Counted from the stretch's first letter, positions 31,495-43,330 are shown. The stretch is 64,000 nt of DNA from Prorocentrum cordatum (GCA_963575745.1 CAUYUJ010015847.1:12501-76500), one strand, 5' to 3'. The notes: generated by a model from the sequence alone, not told the origin. Program-made: numbers and translations.

Positions 31495-32140
31495 TAGGTC
31501 CCCTAAGATTCCTACTGGTTCCTATAATAATAGAGGTTCCCATTGGTTTCTATAGAGATTCCCCATGTGCCTCGTTTTCCCAGGGCAATCAACCACAGCG
31601 ATAAACAAGTTCAGGGGGGCCTGGGGGGGGAGAAAGATAGAGAGATACATAGGACGATAAAAACAGAAGAGGAGGTAGAGGAGGAGGATGAGGATGAGGA
31701 GGAGAAAGAGCAAGAGGAGGAGAGGAGAAGGCGATCGCACAAATCCAAAGTTTAAAACTTATTAGATGTCATTGTAAGTGCGTATGTGCTCGCGTAGGGT
31801 AGCTCATGTGCCTCGCGTTCCAATGATAAGCAACCCCAGCGATAAACAAGTTCAGGGGGGCAGGGTGAGGATAAGAAATAGAAATATAAATGTAGAGATA
31901 GATAGAGAGAGAAGCTGAGGAAGAAGAGGAAGATGACGAGCAGGAAGAAAAGTTAAGGATGTCTCAAGATATCATCGGCTTTGTTGGCTCATCTGTTAAC
32001 ATCTCTATGTTGGCCTCTGGCGGGCAACTTTTATTATCGCTCCGCGACGCCGAACTTCATGATCCCTGGAAGGTTATTCTCTAGTATAGTTCGAGGTTAT
32101 GGCTGTGGGCCCGTTTTCATTAATCGGAGGCGAGGGGGGA
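31495..32140. repeat. Dispersed repeat also found at 54.9-56.5 kb
   Basis: CAGCGATAAACAAGTTCAGG occurs here twice (about 31597 and 31839), and its inverse occurs three times at 54.97-55.55 kb. The piece starting GGATGTCTCAAGATATCATC (31958) matches 56348-56510 in the same orientation, ending in AGTTCGAGGTTA. A short GGA tract lies at 31670-31735. No gene. Confidence 0.75.
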
Positions 32141-32153
32141 GATCGAATTCTTG

Positions 32154-32390
32154 ACGCTTCGCGTACCCCCACCAGCCCATCCAGAAACGATCAGCAGGGG
32201 GGTCGGTGAATCAGGGGCGGCATAACGCACGCAGTCGCGCAGCCGTCGTCGAGAACACAAGCATCGCACATCATAGCTGTCCGCATTGAAGGTTAAGATG
32301 GAAATCGATGCAAGTTACGATAGTGCTTCAATGAGAAGAGGTGAGGGGTATTGCGATGACTCGTAATGGCTGTTGCACTGATTTGGTCTG
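32154..32390. repeat. Dispersed repeat family B, copy near 32.2 kb
   Basis: It starts ACGCTTCGCGTACCCCCACC and then AGCCCATCCAGAAACGATCAG. About 230 bp match 48637-48863 nearly word for word (GTGAATCAGGGGCGGC, CGCATTGAAG, ATGGCTGTTGCACTGATT). Other termini of the family are at 7318, 18273, 42138, 48637 and inverted at 47219-47230. Confidence 0.8.
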
Positions 32391-33205
32391 GGCCCTCTTG
32401 GGATTCTCGTGGGCCCCTCTTGGAGCTTCCTGGTGCTCTCTTTATTGCGGCTCTCATGAGGTCATCTGAGGGCTTTCTTGGGGCGTATGTGGGGCTCGTT
32501 TGATGCGTGTTGGGGCCATCTTGGGGCTCTTTTGGAGGACATTGGAGCCCCCCTTGGGGCTTTTTTTGGGGGGGTGTTTGGGAGGCATCTCGGGGCCGTC
32601 TTCTTGGTCCCTATCATGGCTAAAGAAGAAGAGGGGGGGGGGAGGCAATTATTGTCCACCCCCATCGGAAGCTCAAAAATGCAGTCGTGGGACCATCGTG
32701 GCCCGCTCTTGGAGCGTTCTTGGGGCCGTTTTGGGGCTCTCATATGGGCCCCTTTTGGGGCTGTTTTGGATCATCTTGGGACCATCTTCTTGAGGTCTCA
32801 ACAACAAGAGCCCTTCGGAGGCGAAAAAATCAGAAGACAAAAAACATTGATTGCCCATAGGTGTTTGAAGGAGTTTGGCATCTTCTTGGGGGGGTCCTTG
32901 GAGGCCTCGGAGGACAGTTGAAACTATCTTGGGGCCGTCTTGAAGCCTCTCGGACGCTTGCCGGAGGCTATCTTGGCCCCTCTACCGCTATCTTGGGCCA
33001 TCTTGGAGGCCATCGTGCGCTCTCGGAGGCTCTCTTGGAACCATCTTGGGCCATCTTCTTGGACGCCGTTATGGGTCCGCCCCCCCGTCCACACGCAGGG
33101 GGGGGGGAGGAGGTAAACAACCTCCCGAGCAGGAGGGAAAGGCAGGAGGTTGGAAAGGGAAATGACTTAGACCACATACGCCCAGAGGGCTGGTGGGATT
33201 GGAAT
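32391..33205. repeat. Family G element, copy 1 (degenerate TCTTGGGGC)
   Basis: Colinear with 49790-50640: both contain GGCTAAAGAAGAAG or GGCTAAAAAAGAAG, then CGGAAGCTCAA, a GGTGTTTGAAG or GGTATTTGAAAG word, long TCTTGGGGCC runs, and the tail CAGGAGGTTGGAAAGGGAA followed by GCCCAGAGGGCTGGTG. No coding. Confidence 0.75.
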
Positions 33206-33209
33206 GATG

Positions 33210-34985
33210 GACAGCCCCCCAGTATAATGCTGTCGGGAAATCGATTTCGGTTTCGTGTTCGCGCGCGCCGCGCGGGCGAGCCGAAGCTGCGCGGGCGGGC
33301 GAGAGGAGAAGAAAGTCTCTTGTGGCTAAGGCGCAGCTGGGCCAAATGTTTGGCGACCCGGCGCCCGGGGCCGGGCGGTGCCCCGCCGGTGCCCCGGCGC
33401 CCCAGGCTGAGGCGCGGCCGGACCAAATGTTTGGCGACATGGCGTCCGGGACCGGGCGGTGCCCCGCCAGTGTCCCGCCGGTGTCCCGGTGCCCCTCCTG
33501 GCGAACAGTGCCGCGCGGTGCCCCGCTGGTGTGCCGCTGCTGGTGCCCCGCCTGTGTCCCGATGGTGATGGTGATGATGAGGAGGAGAAGAATGATGATG
33601 AAGATGATGAGGATGGTGATGATATGGATGATGATGATGATGATGAGGATGATGATGATGATGGTGGATGTGATGATGGCGATGCTGATAAGGATGATGA
33701 TGATGATGAGGATGGTGATGGTGATGGTGATGATTGATGAAAATGAGGATGGTGATGATGTTGATGATGGTGATGATGGTGATGATGGTGATAATCGTGA
33801 TGATGGTGTAAATGGTGATGATGCTGATGATTATGATGGTGATGATGGTGATGATGACGAGGATGATGATGATGTTGTCGATTGTGAGTTCGACTATAAA
33901 ATAAAAAGCAAGATCGACAGTGAAAGATGATGATGATGAGGATGCCGAGGGCGATGATGAGGATGATGATGATGATGGTGGTGATGATTGTGATGATGAT
34001 GTTGATGATGATGACCACGATGATGAGGATAAGGATGATGATGAGGATGCTGATGATGGTGGTGGCGATGAGGACGATGATGATGATAATGATGATGAGG
34101 ATGATGATGATGACGGTGGCGGTGATGATGATGTTGATGTTGTTGATGATGATGAATATGGTGATGATGATGATGACGAGGATGAGGATGTTGATGATGG
34201 TTGTGATGATGATGACAACAATGTTGTTGATGATGATGATGGTGATGATGGTGATCATGGTGGTCATGGTGATGATGATTATGGTGATGATGATGGTGAT
34301 GATGGTGATGATGGAGATGATTATGATGATGATGCTGTTGATGATGACGGTGGTGATAATAATGACGTCGATTGTGAGATCGATTGTGATATAGATAGTG
34401 AGATCGACAGTGAGGGAAAATTATGATGATGATGCGGGTGATGGTGATGATGGCCAGGATGATGATGGTGATGATGGTGATGCTGATGATGATGACGATG
34501 ATGATGATGAGCATTAAGGTGAGGATGATGATGGTGGTGCTGATGGTGATGATGGCGATGATGGTGATGCTGATGATGATGATGAGGTGGCGAGGATGAC
34601 GATACTGATGAAGATGATAATGATGACCTCGATTGTGATATCGATAGTGAGATCGATAGCGAGACCGAATGTGAAATCGATTGTGGGATCGATAGTCAGA
34701 TCGATTGAGAGATCGATAGTTAGATCGATTGTGAGATCGACCGAATGAGATCGATAGTGGAGTCGATAGTGAGACCGAATTTGAAATCGATTGTGAGATC
34801 GACTGTGAGATCGCTAGTGAGATCGATATTGAAACCGAATGTGAGATCGATTCTGGAATCGATAATGGTATCGAGTGTGAGATCGATCGAATGAGATCGA
34901 GTATGCTATCGATAGTGAGATCGATCGATTGCGACGCTGATTCCTCCCCCCCTCACCTCCTTATCATCCGAAGGGTGGTCGTATA
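33210..34985. mobile_element. GAT-satellite composite element S, copy 1
   Basis: Order: a GC-rich end (CGGGAAATCGATTTCGG, GCGCGCGCCGCGCGGGCGAG), a CCGGGCGGTGCCCCGCC minisatellite (33355-33560), a (GAT/GGT)n satellite (33565-34620), a GATCGATAGTGAGATCGA array (34620-34935), and the end CACCTCCTTATCATCCGAAG. The same order, inverted, is at 56820-58190. The very long His-, Asp- or Met-rich frames here are microsatellite shadows. Confidence 0.8.
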
Positions 34986-35140
34986 GGAGGTCTGAGTTTG
35001 AACGCTTCGGCCTTCGGGGCGTCATCATGGGGAGTTCTCGTCGCCGCGGCTGGGGCCGCTTCGAAATCCTGGTCAGAGCGCGCCCAGGAGCGTGGCGGGG
35101 CTACCCCCGATCACCCCGCTTCTAGAATTCCGCCCATCGC

Positions 35141-35347
35141 CTGTCGAAGCGGTGGTTCGCACTGGACAATTTCTTCATGTTTGCGGCGCACTCCCTGCTG
35201 TAGCGCTGCAGCTTAATATTTTTCTGGAAACGAGCACGGTACACGTCGCTGCGTTGGATGCGCTTCATGATTGACGTTCTTTTAAGGATGAAAGTCTCCG
35301 AGATTTGCTTTAAGTACGGGTCTCGCAGCCACGTTCTCGAGGTGATC
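35141..35347 (-). CDS. BED-like finger protein, exon 4 (partial gene)
   Basis: The exon begins after TTTTCCCAG and reads ITSRTWLRDPYLKQISETFI... MKRIQRSDVYRARFQKNI... CAANMKKLSSANHRFD. It joins in phase to the KDKAHASRR end of the exon at 35738-36303. I place the end at CGACAG|GC (35141); without splicing there the frame stops a few codons later (RRWAEF then TAG). I recall this KDKAHASRR...RPW/RTW..DPYLK combination from expanded dinoflagellate families but know no function. No further exon was found to the left. Confidence 0.6.
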
Positions 35348-35737
35348 CTGGGAAAACCTCAAATGTTGCCTCATCCCCTGCTCGTTCCGCTCACCCCATG
35401 CTCGCTATCTCCCTCATGCATCCTCTCTCTTCTTCACGTCCTTCCCACGTGCTCGATATCATCGTGTCCCTGCGCCCGCCAGTATATCACGTTGCCGGGC
35501 CGTCGAGCCCCCTCGGGTTCGCCAGGACCGCGAGCCCCGCCCCCCGCCCCTGGCCGGCAGGCAGGAGGGGGGGGGGCGGAGGAGGGGGGGGAGGAAGATA
35601 GGGGGGAGGGCGGGGAGGGAGGAGGTCAAGACAAACCAAGGGGAAACAATGGAGGAGGAGGAGGAGGAAACGGAAGAGGGGGAGGAGGATGGGGCGGGGA
35701 GGGGATGGTCATTCATGATTTCGAAGGCCCTTGGGTC
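35348..35737. other. Intron with GGA microsatellite
   Basis: 390 bp between the two minus-strand exons, including a GGGGAGGAGG tract (35560-35700). The donor on the minus strand is CGCAG|GA, the acceptor CCCAG. Its plus-strand open frame is a shadow. Confidence 0.6.
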
Positions 35738-36303
35738 CTGCGGGAGGCGTGCGCTTTGTCTTTGTTTTGCACTCGCAAGTTGCAGAAAAAAACCTTCTTC
35801 GAAATGCTCATCGCACGAAGCGACCCGAGTCCCCTTGAGGAGTTTTGCCGCCAATTGTTCGTCTGACGCAGCATCTGCGTCGAATAATTCAACGATGGAT
35901 CTACAATGCTGCAGCAACTCGTCGTCGCACGAATTCTTGGGAGGTCTGGTGCAGTAAGGCGCGCCTTTCCTAGGCGTGCAAAACGAAGTCAGGATATCGA
36001 TCGTAGCGCGCCTCACCCCAATTGCATCCAGAGTGTAATCTTTTGCCAGATCGACGCATCCCAAAACTCCAGCAAACGGGGTCAAGTCCGTTCCGCAACT
36101 AGTGAAACGGACAGCAAATCTACCTTTTCTCCCGTCTTGATGGATGCTGGCGACTGTGCTCTTGGCAAGTTCAGCACGTTTGCGGTCTCTCGCCGCCTCC
36201 CCCAGACACCACTTCATAGCCCGTAGCTTTTTTCTGCTGCCCAGGCCTTTGATCCGCCACCGTGCCTTGGCGCGTTGATGCGCGGGGGAATGCCAAGGGC
36301 TAC
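35738..36303 (-). CDS. BED-like finger protein, exon 3, with one frame break
   Basis: From the acceptor CTGCCAG|GT (36303) the exon reads GSPWHSPAHQRAKARWRI... then LRAMKWCLGEAARDRKRAEL, a β-rich part (GRFAVRFTSCGTDLTPFAGV) and HCRSIVELFDADAASDEQ. At an A7 run (35786-35792, T7 in the coding sense) one base too many breaks the frame. Removing one restores NLRVQNKDKAHASRR, which joins the next exon. The first two bases complete a Gly codon begun in the exon at 38614-38911. It is basic overall and compatible with a nucleic-acid-binding or transposase-derived protein, but this is inference. Confidence 0.65.
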
Positions 36304-36339
36304 CTGGCAGGGTTTCTGTAGTCGTCTGAGGGGCCACTC

Positions 36340-36765
36340 CCCCCAACAATGATGATGATTGTGATGATGATGTTGGTGATGGTGGTGATTATGCTGATGA
36401 TGATGGTGTCCCGATGATGCTGATGATGATGGTGATGGCGTTGCTGACGATGATGTCGATGATGATGGCGTTGATTGTGATATCGCTTGCGATATCGATA
36501 GCGATGCAGATACTGAGACCGAATGTGAAGTCGATTGGGAGGTCGATAGTGAGATCGATATTGAGATCGATAGTGAGATCGATATTGAGATCGGCTGTGC
36601 GATCGATCGGATAAAATCGATCGAATGACACCGATCGGGTGACGTCGGTCAAGCGAGACCGATAATGAGATCGATAGCGGGACCGATCGAGTGAGACGTC
36701 GGTTCCCCCCCAAAAAAAAACCTCCTTATCACCCGAATGGTGGTCGTATATGTATATGCGCGAAT
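36340..36765. mobile_element. Composite element S, copy 2 (short, satellite arm only)
   Basis: (GAT)n-type satellite (36345-36470), then the GATCGATAGTGAGATCGA array (36475-36700), then the conserved end CCTCCTTATCACCCGAATGG. The GC-rich end is missing. It lies inside the intron between the exons at 36303 and 38614. Confidence 0.75.
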
Positions 36766-37000
36766 GTGCCTCTTTGGGGGGCCCTCTTCTTCTGCGGGCC
36801 CTGTTGTTGGAGCCGTCTTGGGGGCCTCGTGTAGCCGTCTTGGGGCATTCTTGGGCCGTCTGAGGCCTTGGGGAAAGCTTCGCGGGGCCCCCGTCCAGGT
36901 CCAGGAATGCCCGGGTGGGCTTCCCGGGCCGGCATGGAAGCCCTGGAGGGCCCCAGGCAGGGAGGCGCCATGTTCGCCTGGGGACATCCGGGAGTAGTAG
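36766..37000. repeat. Family G fragment
   Basis: GTCTTGGGGCATTCTTGG-type words. No gene. Confidence 0.6.
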
Positions 37001-38175
37001 TAGTAGTTGGGGCGATGCATCCAGCGAAGCGCGACGGTCGGGACTACCACCGCAACCATCAGCATTATCATCATCAACATCGTCATCATCATCATCGGGG
37101 CACCATCATCATCATCATCATCCGAACACAACCATCATCATCATCATCCCATCTCATCATCATGATCAAGCACAACACCATCAACATCATCACCACCATC
37201 CGGACACCATCATCATCATTGGCAGCATCCTCAACATCATCATCAACATCGGAAAACCATCATCATCGCCACCATCATCACCATCACCACCGCCATCATC
37301 AACATCATCGGGACACCACCATCATCAATATCATCAGAATCACCATCATCATTGGGCCACCACCATCGAAATCATCATCATCATCATCACCTCATCATCA
37401 TCCCATCACCAACATCATCATCATCAGGACACCATCATCGTCATCAGCAATATCATCACCATCACCGGGGCACCATCATCATCACCATCATCAGCAACAT
37501 TATCTTCACCACCACAATCACCATCATCATCGGGGCACCGTCATCATCATGTTCATCATCAACAACATCAAATCATCTGGCCACCATCAACATTATCAGG
37601 ATCATCAACATCATCATCATCATCGGGGCACCATCATCATCATCACCATCATCAGCAACACCACCATCAACATCGTCACATCATCGGGGCACCATCACTA
37701 TCACCACCATAACCATCAACATCATCATCATCATCATCATCAACATCGTCAACATCAGCATCAACATCATCATTTCCATAATCATCATCATCGTCGGGAC
37801 ACCAGCATCATCACCACCATCAACAGCATCATAATCATCGTCAACATCATCAACATCATCAGCATCAACATCATCATCATCATCATCGTCATCGGGACAC
37901 CGGCGGGACACGGGCGGGACGCCGGCAGGGCACCGCGCGCCACCGGCCCTCGAGCGGGGCGCCGGCGGGACGCCGCGGGGCACCGGCTGCTGGAAGGGAG
38001 CCGTTTGGTCTGACCGCGCCTCAGCTACTACAGGAGACGTATTATTTCTCGCCCGCCCACGCAGCAGCTTCGCCTCGCCCGCGCGCGCGGCACGCACGAA
38101 CACGAAAGTGACACCGACTTCCCAGTAGTAGGAGGGGGGGCTATCCGTTTCACTTCGATCTCACCCCCTCACCTC
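37000..38175. mobile_element. Composite element S, copy 3 (CAT-strand orientation)
   Basis: (CAT)n satellite with GGGACACC/GGGGCACC punctuation (37050-37895), then the CCGGCGGGACACCG minisatellite, and the conserved GC-rich end (TTATTTCTCGCCCGCCCACG, CGACTTCCCAGTAGTAGGAG). Inverted relative to copy 1. Its plus-strand Ile/His/Ser frames are shadows. Confidence 0.75.
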
Positions 38176-38179
38176 CGAT

Positions 38180-38600
38180 TTTGTGCTCGCTTTGGGGGCG
38201 ATCTGTTGTCTGGGAGCCGCATTGGTTGGGCCCCTCTTCTTCTTCTTGGGGGCGTCTTCGGGCCCTCCTGGGCCCCTCTAAAAGCCCTAGGAAGGGCCCG
38301 GTGGGGCCCCAAGAAATCCCCGCCAAGAAGACAAGGCCAAGAATAGGCCCAGAGAGGCCCCCAGGAAGCCCCAAGGATCCCAGGAGGCCTGCAAGAGGCC
38401 CCCAGGCAGGAAGCCCCAAGAAAGAGGCTCCAAAAAAGCACCAGGCCCCCAAGAAGAAGACGCTCTCGAGAGGCCTCAACACTGACTGTCTCCAACATGC
38501 CCCCGAGAGGCCTCCCGGGAAATCACGGCGAACATCCAAGAGGCCCATGACCCACAACCCAGGCGCGGTGGCGGGACTTGCCGTAGGCAGCTGGATATCT
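38180..38600. repeat. Family G fragment (AGGCCCCCAAGA)
   Basis: Inverse-orientation degenerate repeat with AGGCCCCCAGG and AAGCCCCAAG words, adjoining the splice donor of the exon at 38614. Confidence 0.6.
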
Positions 38601-38613
38601 CCCGTGCACTTGC

Positions 38614-38911
38614 CTTTCCTCGTGAGCTGGAGGACCTGTGCGAACATGTCCGTTGTTGGTGCAACCTCTGGGGGGATGATGTCGGCGGCATCTGGATCCA
38701 TCCCTCTCCAGAGTTTAGTAGCCCTCAAATGTAACTTAGTCTGTTCATGACCTTTCAAAAAAGACTTCTGCAAGTTGACTACATCGATATTGCACCTGCC
38801 CCAAGCAGTATTCGTGTTGGCTGACATGCACACCACGCACCCAAAAGATATAATCCGCCGCCTGACCAGGCGCTCGCGCGGCGTCTGGTAAATTTGGCGA
38901 TACGTTTGAAA
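38614..38911 (-). CDS. BED-like zinc-finger exon of a dinoflagellate-type protein
   Basis: The exon opens after CCTAG (38912) with FQTYRQIYQTPRERLVRRRI and ISFGCVVCMSANTNTAWGRC, then CNIDVVNLQKSFLKGHEQTK with LHLRATKLW. CVVC and H-x5-H (HEQTKLH) form a C2H2/BED-like finger, typically DNA-binding. The tail reads PPEVAPTTDMFAQVLQLTRK. The donor is AGGAAAG|GCAAGT (GC type), leaving one base that completes Gly in the exon at 36303. BED fingers head hAT-type transposases and host proteins derived from them; whether this is one I cannot say, as no catalytic domain is identified. Confidence 0.7.
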
Positions 38912-39001
38912 CTAGGACGCCGTCTTGGCAAGGCCCCCGGCGGCGAGGCCAAACAAATCGAGGGCCCCGAAAAACCGTGTAAAGCAGGTCCTCATGTTTT
39001 T
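38912..39001. other. Intron end adjoining element T1
   Basis: Ninety bases between the exon acceptor and the start of element T1. The intron therefore consists almost wholly of the element. Confidence 0.55.
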
Positions 39002-39925
39002 CCTTACCTAGGCTCTGCCTAGAAGGGTTCTTACCCTGTATGCTTAAGGGGCCGGGCAGTGCCCCCCGCCCGGGGCGGTTCCCCCAGGATCCGCCCCGCG
39101 GTTCCCCCAGTTGCGCCCTCCTCTGGGCTCACCCAGCTTAGCTTAGCTAAGCTTATCTTAGCTTAGCTTAGCTTATCTCAGCTTAGCTTAGCTTAGCTTA
39201 GTTTAGCGTTTCGTTGCCTAGCTTAGCTTAGCTTAGCTTAGCTTGCTTCATCTTAGTTTAGTTTAGCTTAGCTGAGCTTAGCTTAGCCTAGCAGCTTAGG
39301 TTAGCTTAGCTTAGCAGAGCATAGCTTACCTCAGCTTAGCTTAGCGCAGCATCACGCAGCGCAGCATTAGCACAGCACAGCATAGCATTGCTCAGCACAG
39401 CACAGCACAGCACAGCACAGCATATAATAGCTCTGCATAGCCTAGCATACTGTAGCATATCATAGCATAGAATAGCGCAGCATATCGTAGCATACCATAG
39501 CACTGCTTACCATAGCACAGCACAGCATAGCACAGCATAGCACGGCACAGCACAGCATATCATAGCGCAGCATAGCATAGCATAGCGCAGCACAACATAG
39601 CAAAATCAGCACCATTGCGCGGAGTGTAGATGTAGATGTAAACGTAGATGTAGATGTAGATGTAGGTGTAGATGTAGATGTAGATGTAGATGTAGATGTA
39701 GGTGTAGGTGTAGATGTGGATATAGGTGTATATGTAGATGCAGATGTATATGCAAATGCAGAAGATGTAGGTGTATATGTAGATTATTATATGTGAGTCT
39801 CGCTGTTGATGTTGATGTAGATGTAGACGCAGGTGTAGATGTAATGTAGCTGTTGGTGTAGTAGATGTAGATGCTGCTTTCCTAAACGCTCCAACTCCTA
39901 GGTAGGGTCGCACTGGGATAAGTCT
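39002..39925. mobile_element. Element T, copy 1 (TTAGC-core inverted-repeat element)
   Basis: It begins CCTTACCTAGG with the hairpin CTAGGCTCTGCCTAG (39008-39022), then TTCTTACCCTGTATGC and CCGGGCAGTGCCCCCCGCCC. The core has three zones: AGCTTAGC (39128-39340), ATAGC/ACAGC (39340-39600) and GATGTA (39620-39880). It ends GCTCCAACTCCTAGGTAGGG then TCGCACTGGGATAA. The ends CC(C/T)TACCTAGG and CCTAGGTAGGG are inverted repeats. No coding capacity. Confidence 0.8.
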
Positions 39926-40326
39926 TTCTCTTGGCGGGGGCACGGCGGTCGCTAGCGGGAGCGCGCGGTGCATTGTTCTTGTCGTAGGTTGTGTGAATCC
40001 AACTCTGGTTAGACTCTGGCAGGGGGTATGATTGGAGCCATTTGCGCTTTCTCGATGCCCAGAGACAATGCCCGCAACCCCGGACGTTGCAGCTCTCCCA
40101 GTGAATTCGGTCGGGGTCGCTAGTGCTCAACTTGGCGACGTACGTGGCGTTTTTAGATGGTTGGCGGGATCCGCATTTGACCACTTTGTTGCAGCGAGCC
40201 TTCAATGGAACCCGGGGCGGTCTGGTCACGGGGCGCGGCGATGAAGGAGGAGGCGCTGGGGTCCGAGGGGAAGAAGACGATGATCTCGTCGACTGTGCCC
40301 CGGTCCTGGGTGGCGGGGGGTTCGCC
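39926..40326 (-). CDS. Cys-containing exon upstream of the BED-like exon (probable)
   Basis: On the minus strand, after AACGTTTCAG (about 40327), a coding signal runs to the edge of element T1: [60 protein letters not shown]. Five Cys and two His residues are spaced irregularly; a zinc ribbon is possible. The frame changes near 40230, where another frame ([17 protein letters not shown]...) looks equally coding, so an indel is likely. Colinear with the exon at 38614-38911 and separated from it by T1, but the exact donor is not resolved. I assign it to the same gene tentatively. Confidence 0.5.
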
Positions 40327-40329
40327 TGA

Positions 40330-41335
40330 AACGTTGAAAACTCGCTAGGAGGGCCCCGGCCCCTTGTTGGTGCTTGGGGTTCACGCGGGGATTTCCGTAG
40401 TTAGTTGTTGTTAGCCCCCCCCCACCCCCGTCGCAAACTCACAGCAGGCCTAAATAATGAGAAGAGGTCTCCCAGAGGCCCCATGGAGACCCCCGCCGGC
40501 CCGCCCTCCTTGGGGCAGCATGATGGCGCGCCCCAGCCCCTGGGGGCAACAACCAACGTTGGGGACAACAAATTCGGTCACATCGCGCGGCACACACCAG
40601 CGACAGCATCGCACGGCACGCACCAGCGACAACGAAGAAGACACAGTACGCACGAGCAACGAAAAAAACATCGAACACACCCGCAACAAAAATCACACGG
40701 CACACATAGCACAGCCACCAAAAACATCCGGAAAGCCAGGCCCATAATAAACCATTCCCTAACGCGCGGCCCTTAAAACGCCATCCTAAAAAAAGCCCGG
40801 CCCAAAAACGCCCAAATAAAGCCCGACCTTTGGAACAGTCGTAAAGCCCAGCCCTAAAACATCCCTAAAGCCCGGCCCATGCAACACCCCTAAAACGTGG
40901 CCCGTAAAACATCCTTGAAGTCAGGCCCCTAATAAAACATCCCTACGACCTGGCCCCGACAAAATCCTTGAAGCCAAGCCCTATAACAGCCCTAAATCCG
41001 CTCAGCAGCACACGCACTGAAAACCCAGATCACACGGCGCACACCAGCAACAAAAATCACACAGTACACATCAGCAACATTAACAACGACACCAACAACA
41101 ACGCGCTCACGGAACTGGCGCATCACGAACCACACAGAACACACCGCCAACAATAATCACACAGCACGCACCGCCAACAACACCGCGCACCACACAGAAA
41201 CCACAGAGCACGCTCCAGCAAAAATGTCGCGCATCACGCCCCAGCAGAAAAAAACGCAACGCAGTCAACGCCGACAACAAACATCACACAGCACACACCG
41301 AACGACAACAAATACACAGCACGTCGTGGAGCCCT
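40330..41335. repeat. Family E repeats (CACACACCAGCAACAA and CCCGGCCC words)
   Basis: 40560-40740 and 41020-41330 are degenerate repeats of CACACACCAGCAACAAAAAT type. 40740-40990 repeats AAAACATCCCTAAAGCCCGG. Inverted counterparts lie at 51600-52030, and a looser one at 61800-62190. No gene. Confidence 0.65.
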
Positions 41336-42137
41336 CTTGTTGGGGCCATCTTGAGGCGCTCTAGGGTCGGATTATTGGGGGGCGCCTTAATTCAAGCTTT
41401 TCGGAGCCATTTCCTTGGAGCCCCTGGGAAAATCGGGGGTTGCTTTTTCCGCGACCACGACGACGACGAAGACGTTGGCGACAACGCCGGTGCCGAGCCC
41501 GACTGACGGCGGTCCCAAGTCGAGGCCGCTTGGTTGCCGGCTGCAGGTCGGGCCAGTCCGAATCCATCCTGCCTGGGGGCACCACGGTTGGTGGCAGGAG
41601 GCGGTGGAAGGGGGGGCGGGTGGGCGGAGCGACGAGCGGCGGGGGGGTGGATCAGTTACACCAGAGAAAACCCCAATCAGTGGATTTCTGACATGTGTCG
41701 CAGGTACCCAGTCTAGTTCAAATATACATTGTAGTTTGGCATAGTTGTTTAATCATCATCTCTCTACGTAGCACCTCGTGGGGCCATCTTGGGCCAGCAT
41801 GGGCCAGCTCGGGGCCGTCGCGGGGCCATATTGGGGCCATCGTGGACCATTGTGGGGCCACCTTGGGCCATGTTGATGGGGCCATATTGGGCCATGCCTA
41901 CTACTAGGGTCATGGCCATGTCCAACTCGGAGTTTGACAACATGGGGCCCACTGGGGCCACATTGGGGCCATCGTGGAAGCGTGTCAGGGCCATCGTGGA
42001 CACGTCCTCCTCAGGCCATGGCCATGTCTTCTAAGTGTAGGGTTATAAGGCTATTGTACACCTATGGAGCTATATGGCTTTAGGGTGATAGGGCTGTGCG
42101 GATGTATCAACGGGGCATGTGTCCGCATTCTATCTAG
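41336..42137. repeat. Family G fragments and unique sequence
   Basis: TCTTGGGGCCATCGTGG words occupy 41775-42010. 41400-41700 looks unique, with no convincing gene on either strand. Confidence 0.5.
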
Positions 42138-43330
42138 ACGCTTCGCGTATCCCCACCAGCCCATCCAGAAACGACGCCCAGGAACATTGACAGAAGAAGG
42201 GAAGCAGAGACGCACATAGTAGTGAAACAGAGCAGGCAACAACGATGAATAGGGATATAGTTGTGGCGAAGGTTGAACGTGTTATTGATGGTGTTATTGA
42301 TCCTGATGGTATTGCTGCTGCTGTTGTTGCTGATAGCGCTGCTGACGTTGCTGATGGTGGTGATGGTTCTCGGATAATGCGTAGGCGGATAAAGGGGCGG
42401 GGAGGAGAAGGAGAAGGAGGGGAAGAAGGAGGGGGAAACATGACGAACATACATAAGATCATTTTAGGACGTATATTCTTGGGAGTTGCGTTGGGAACCT
42501 CGTGGAGCGTCTGATTGGGGGTATCACGGGTGCCTCGGGGATCGTCGTGAAGCATCTTCGGGGTCTCGTGGAGATCTCATGAATGCATTTCGGAGCCCCC
42601 TTGGGATATCGCTTGGGCGGTTTTTGGAGGCCGCGTGGGGCGTCGTCGCGGGGGTCTCGCGGCGGTCCTGAGGGACTCGCGGGCGTCTTGGGTGCTTCGG
42701 GGAGGCCTCGCGGGGCCGCCTGGGGTCCTCGCGGGGGTCTCTTGGGGGCATCGTGGGGCCATAGTAGTGTTGGGGCCATTATCGAGGGGCTGTATGGGCG
42801 CATCGGGGGGCCATCTTCTTGGAGGACATCGATCAAGAAAGTGGGGGCCCTAATAAGTACGACCCCCCCTCCTCGGCGGGCGCTCCTAAAATTGTATCAT
42901 GGACCCACATTTGGGCGCTATTGGAGCGCTCTTGGGCACTATTATTGAGCTCGTACTACTAGGGCTATTATGGGCCCATCTTGGGGACAGCCTGGGCCAT
43001 CGCGGAGCCATCTTGAGGCGCCGGATGGCCATCGGAAGCGAAACGAAAACGAGAAGGCACATAATATCAGTGGTTTACCTTCGGTGTTTGAAGAAGTGCG
43101 GCTTTTTGGGGGCATCATTCGTCTTGGGAAGTGGGTTGGCATATCAGTGGAACCATCGTGGGCCGACATTGGGGCCTATTGGAGCATCTTCGGCTGCATA
43201 TTTAGGAATATTGTTATTCGGATATAACCCTATTGAGCCATCTTGTAGCCAATCGTGACTATCTGGGGCGATATTGGAGCTGTCGCGGGCCTGCTTGGGC
43301 GCCCCAACACGTCGCGAATTCTCCTGTCTA
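42138..43330. repeat. Family B/G composite, inverted counterpart at 46.4-47.2 kb
   Basis: It starts ACGCTTCGCGTATCCCCACC, followed by CAGAAGAAGGGAAGCAGAGA, a GTTGCTGATAGCGCTG part, ACATGACGAACATACATAAG and family G words to about 43330. The same order appears inverted from 47230 down to about 46400. No gene. Confidence 0.7.

Noticed and set aside
33326-34514. Long His-, Asp-, Met- or Ile-rich open frames
   Set aside because: Trinucleotide GAT/CAT satellite stays open in all frames; the same happens in the other copies of element S.
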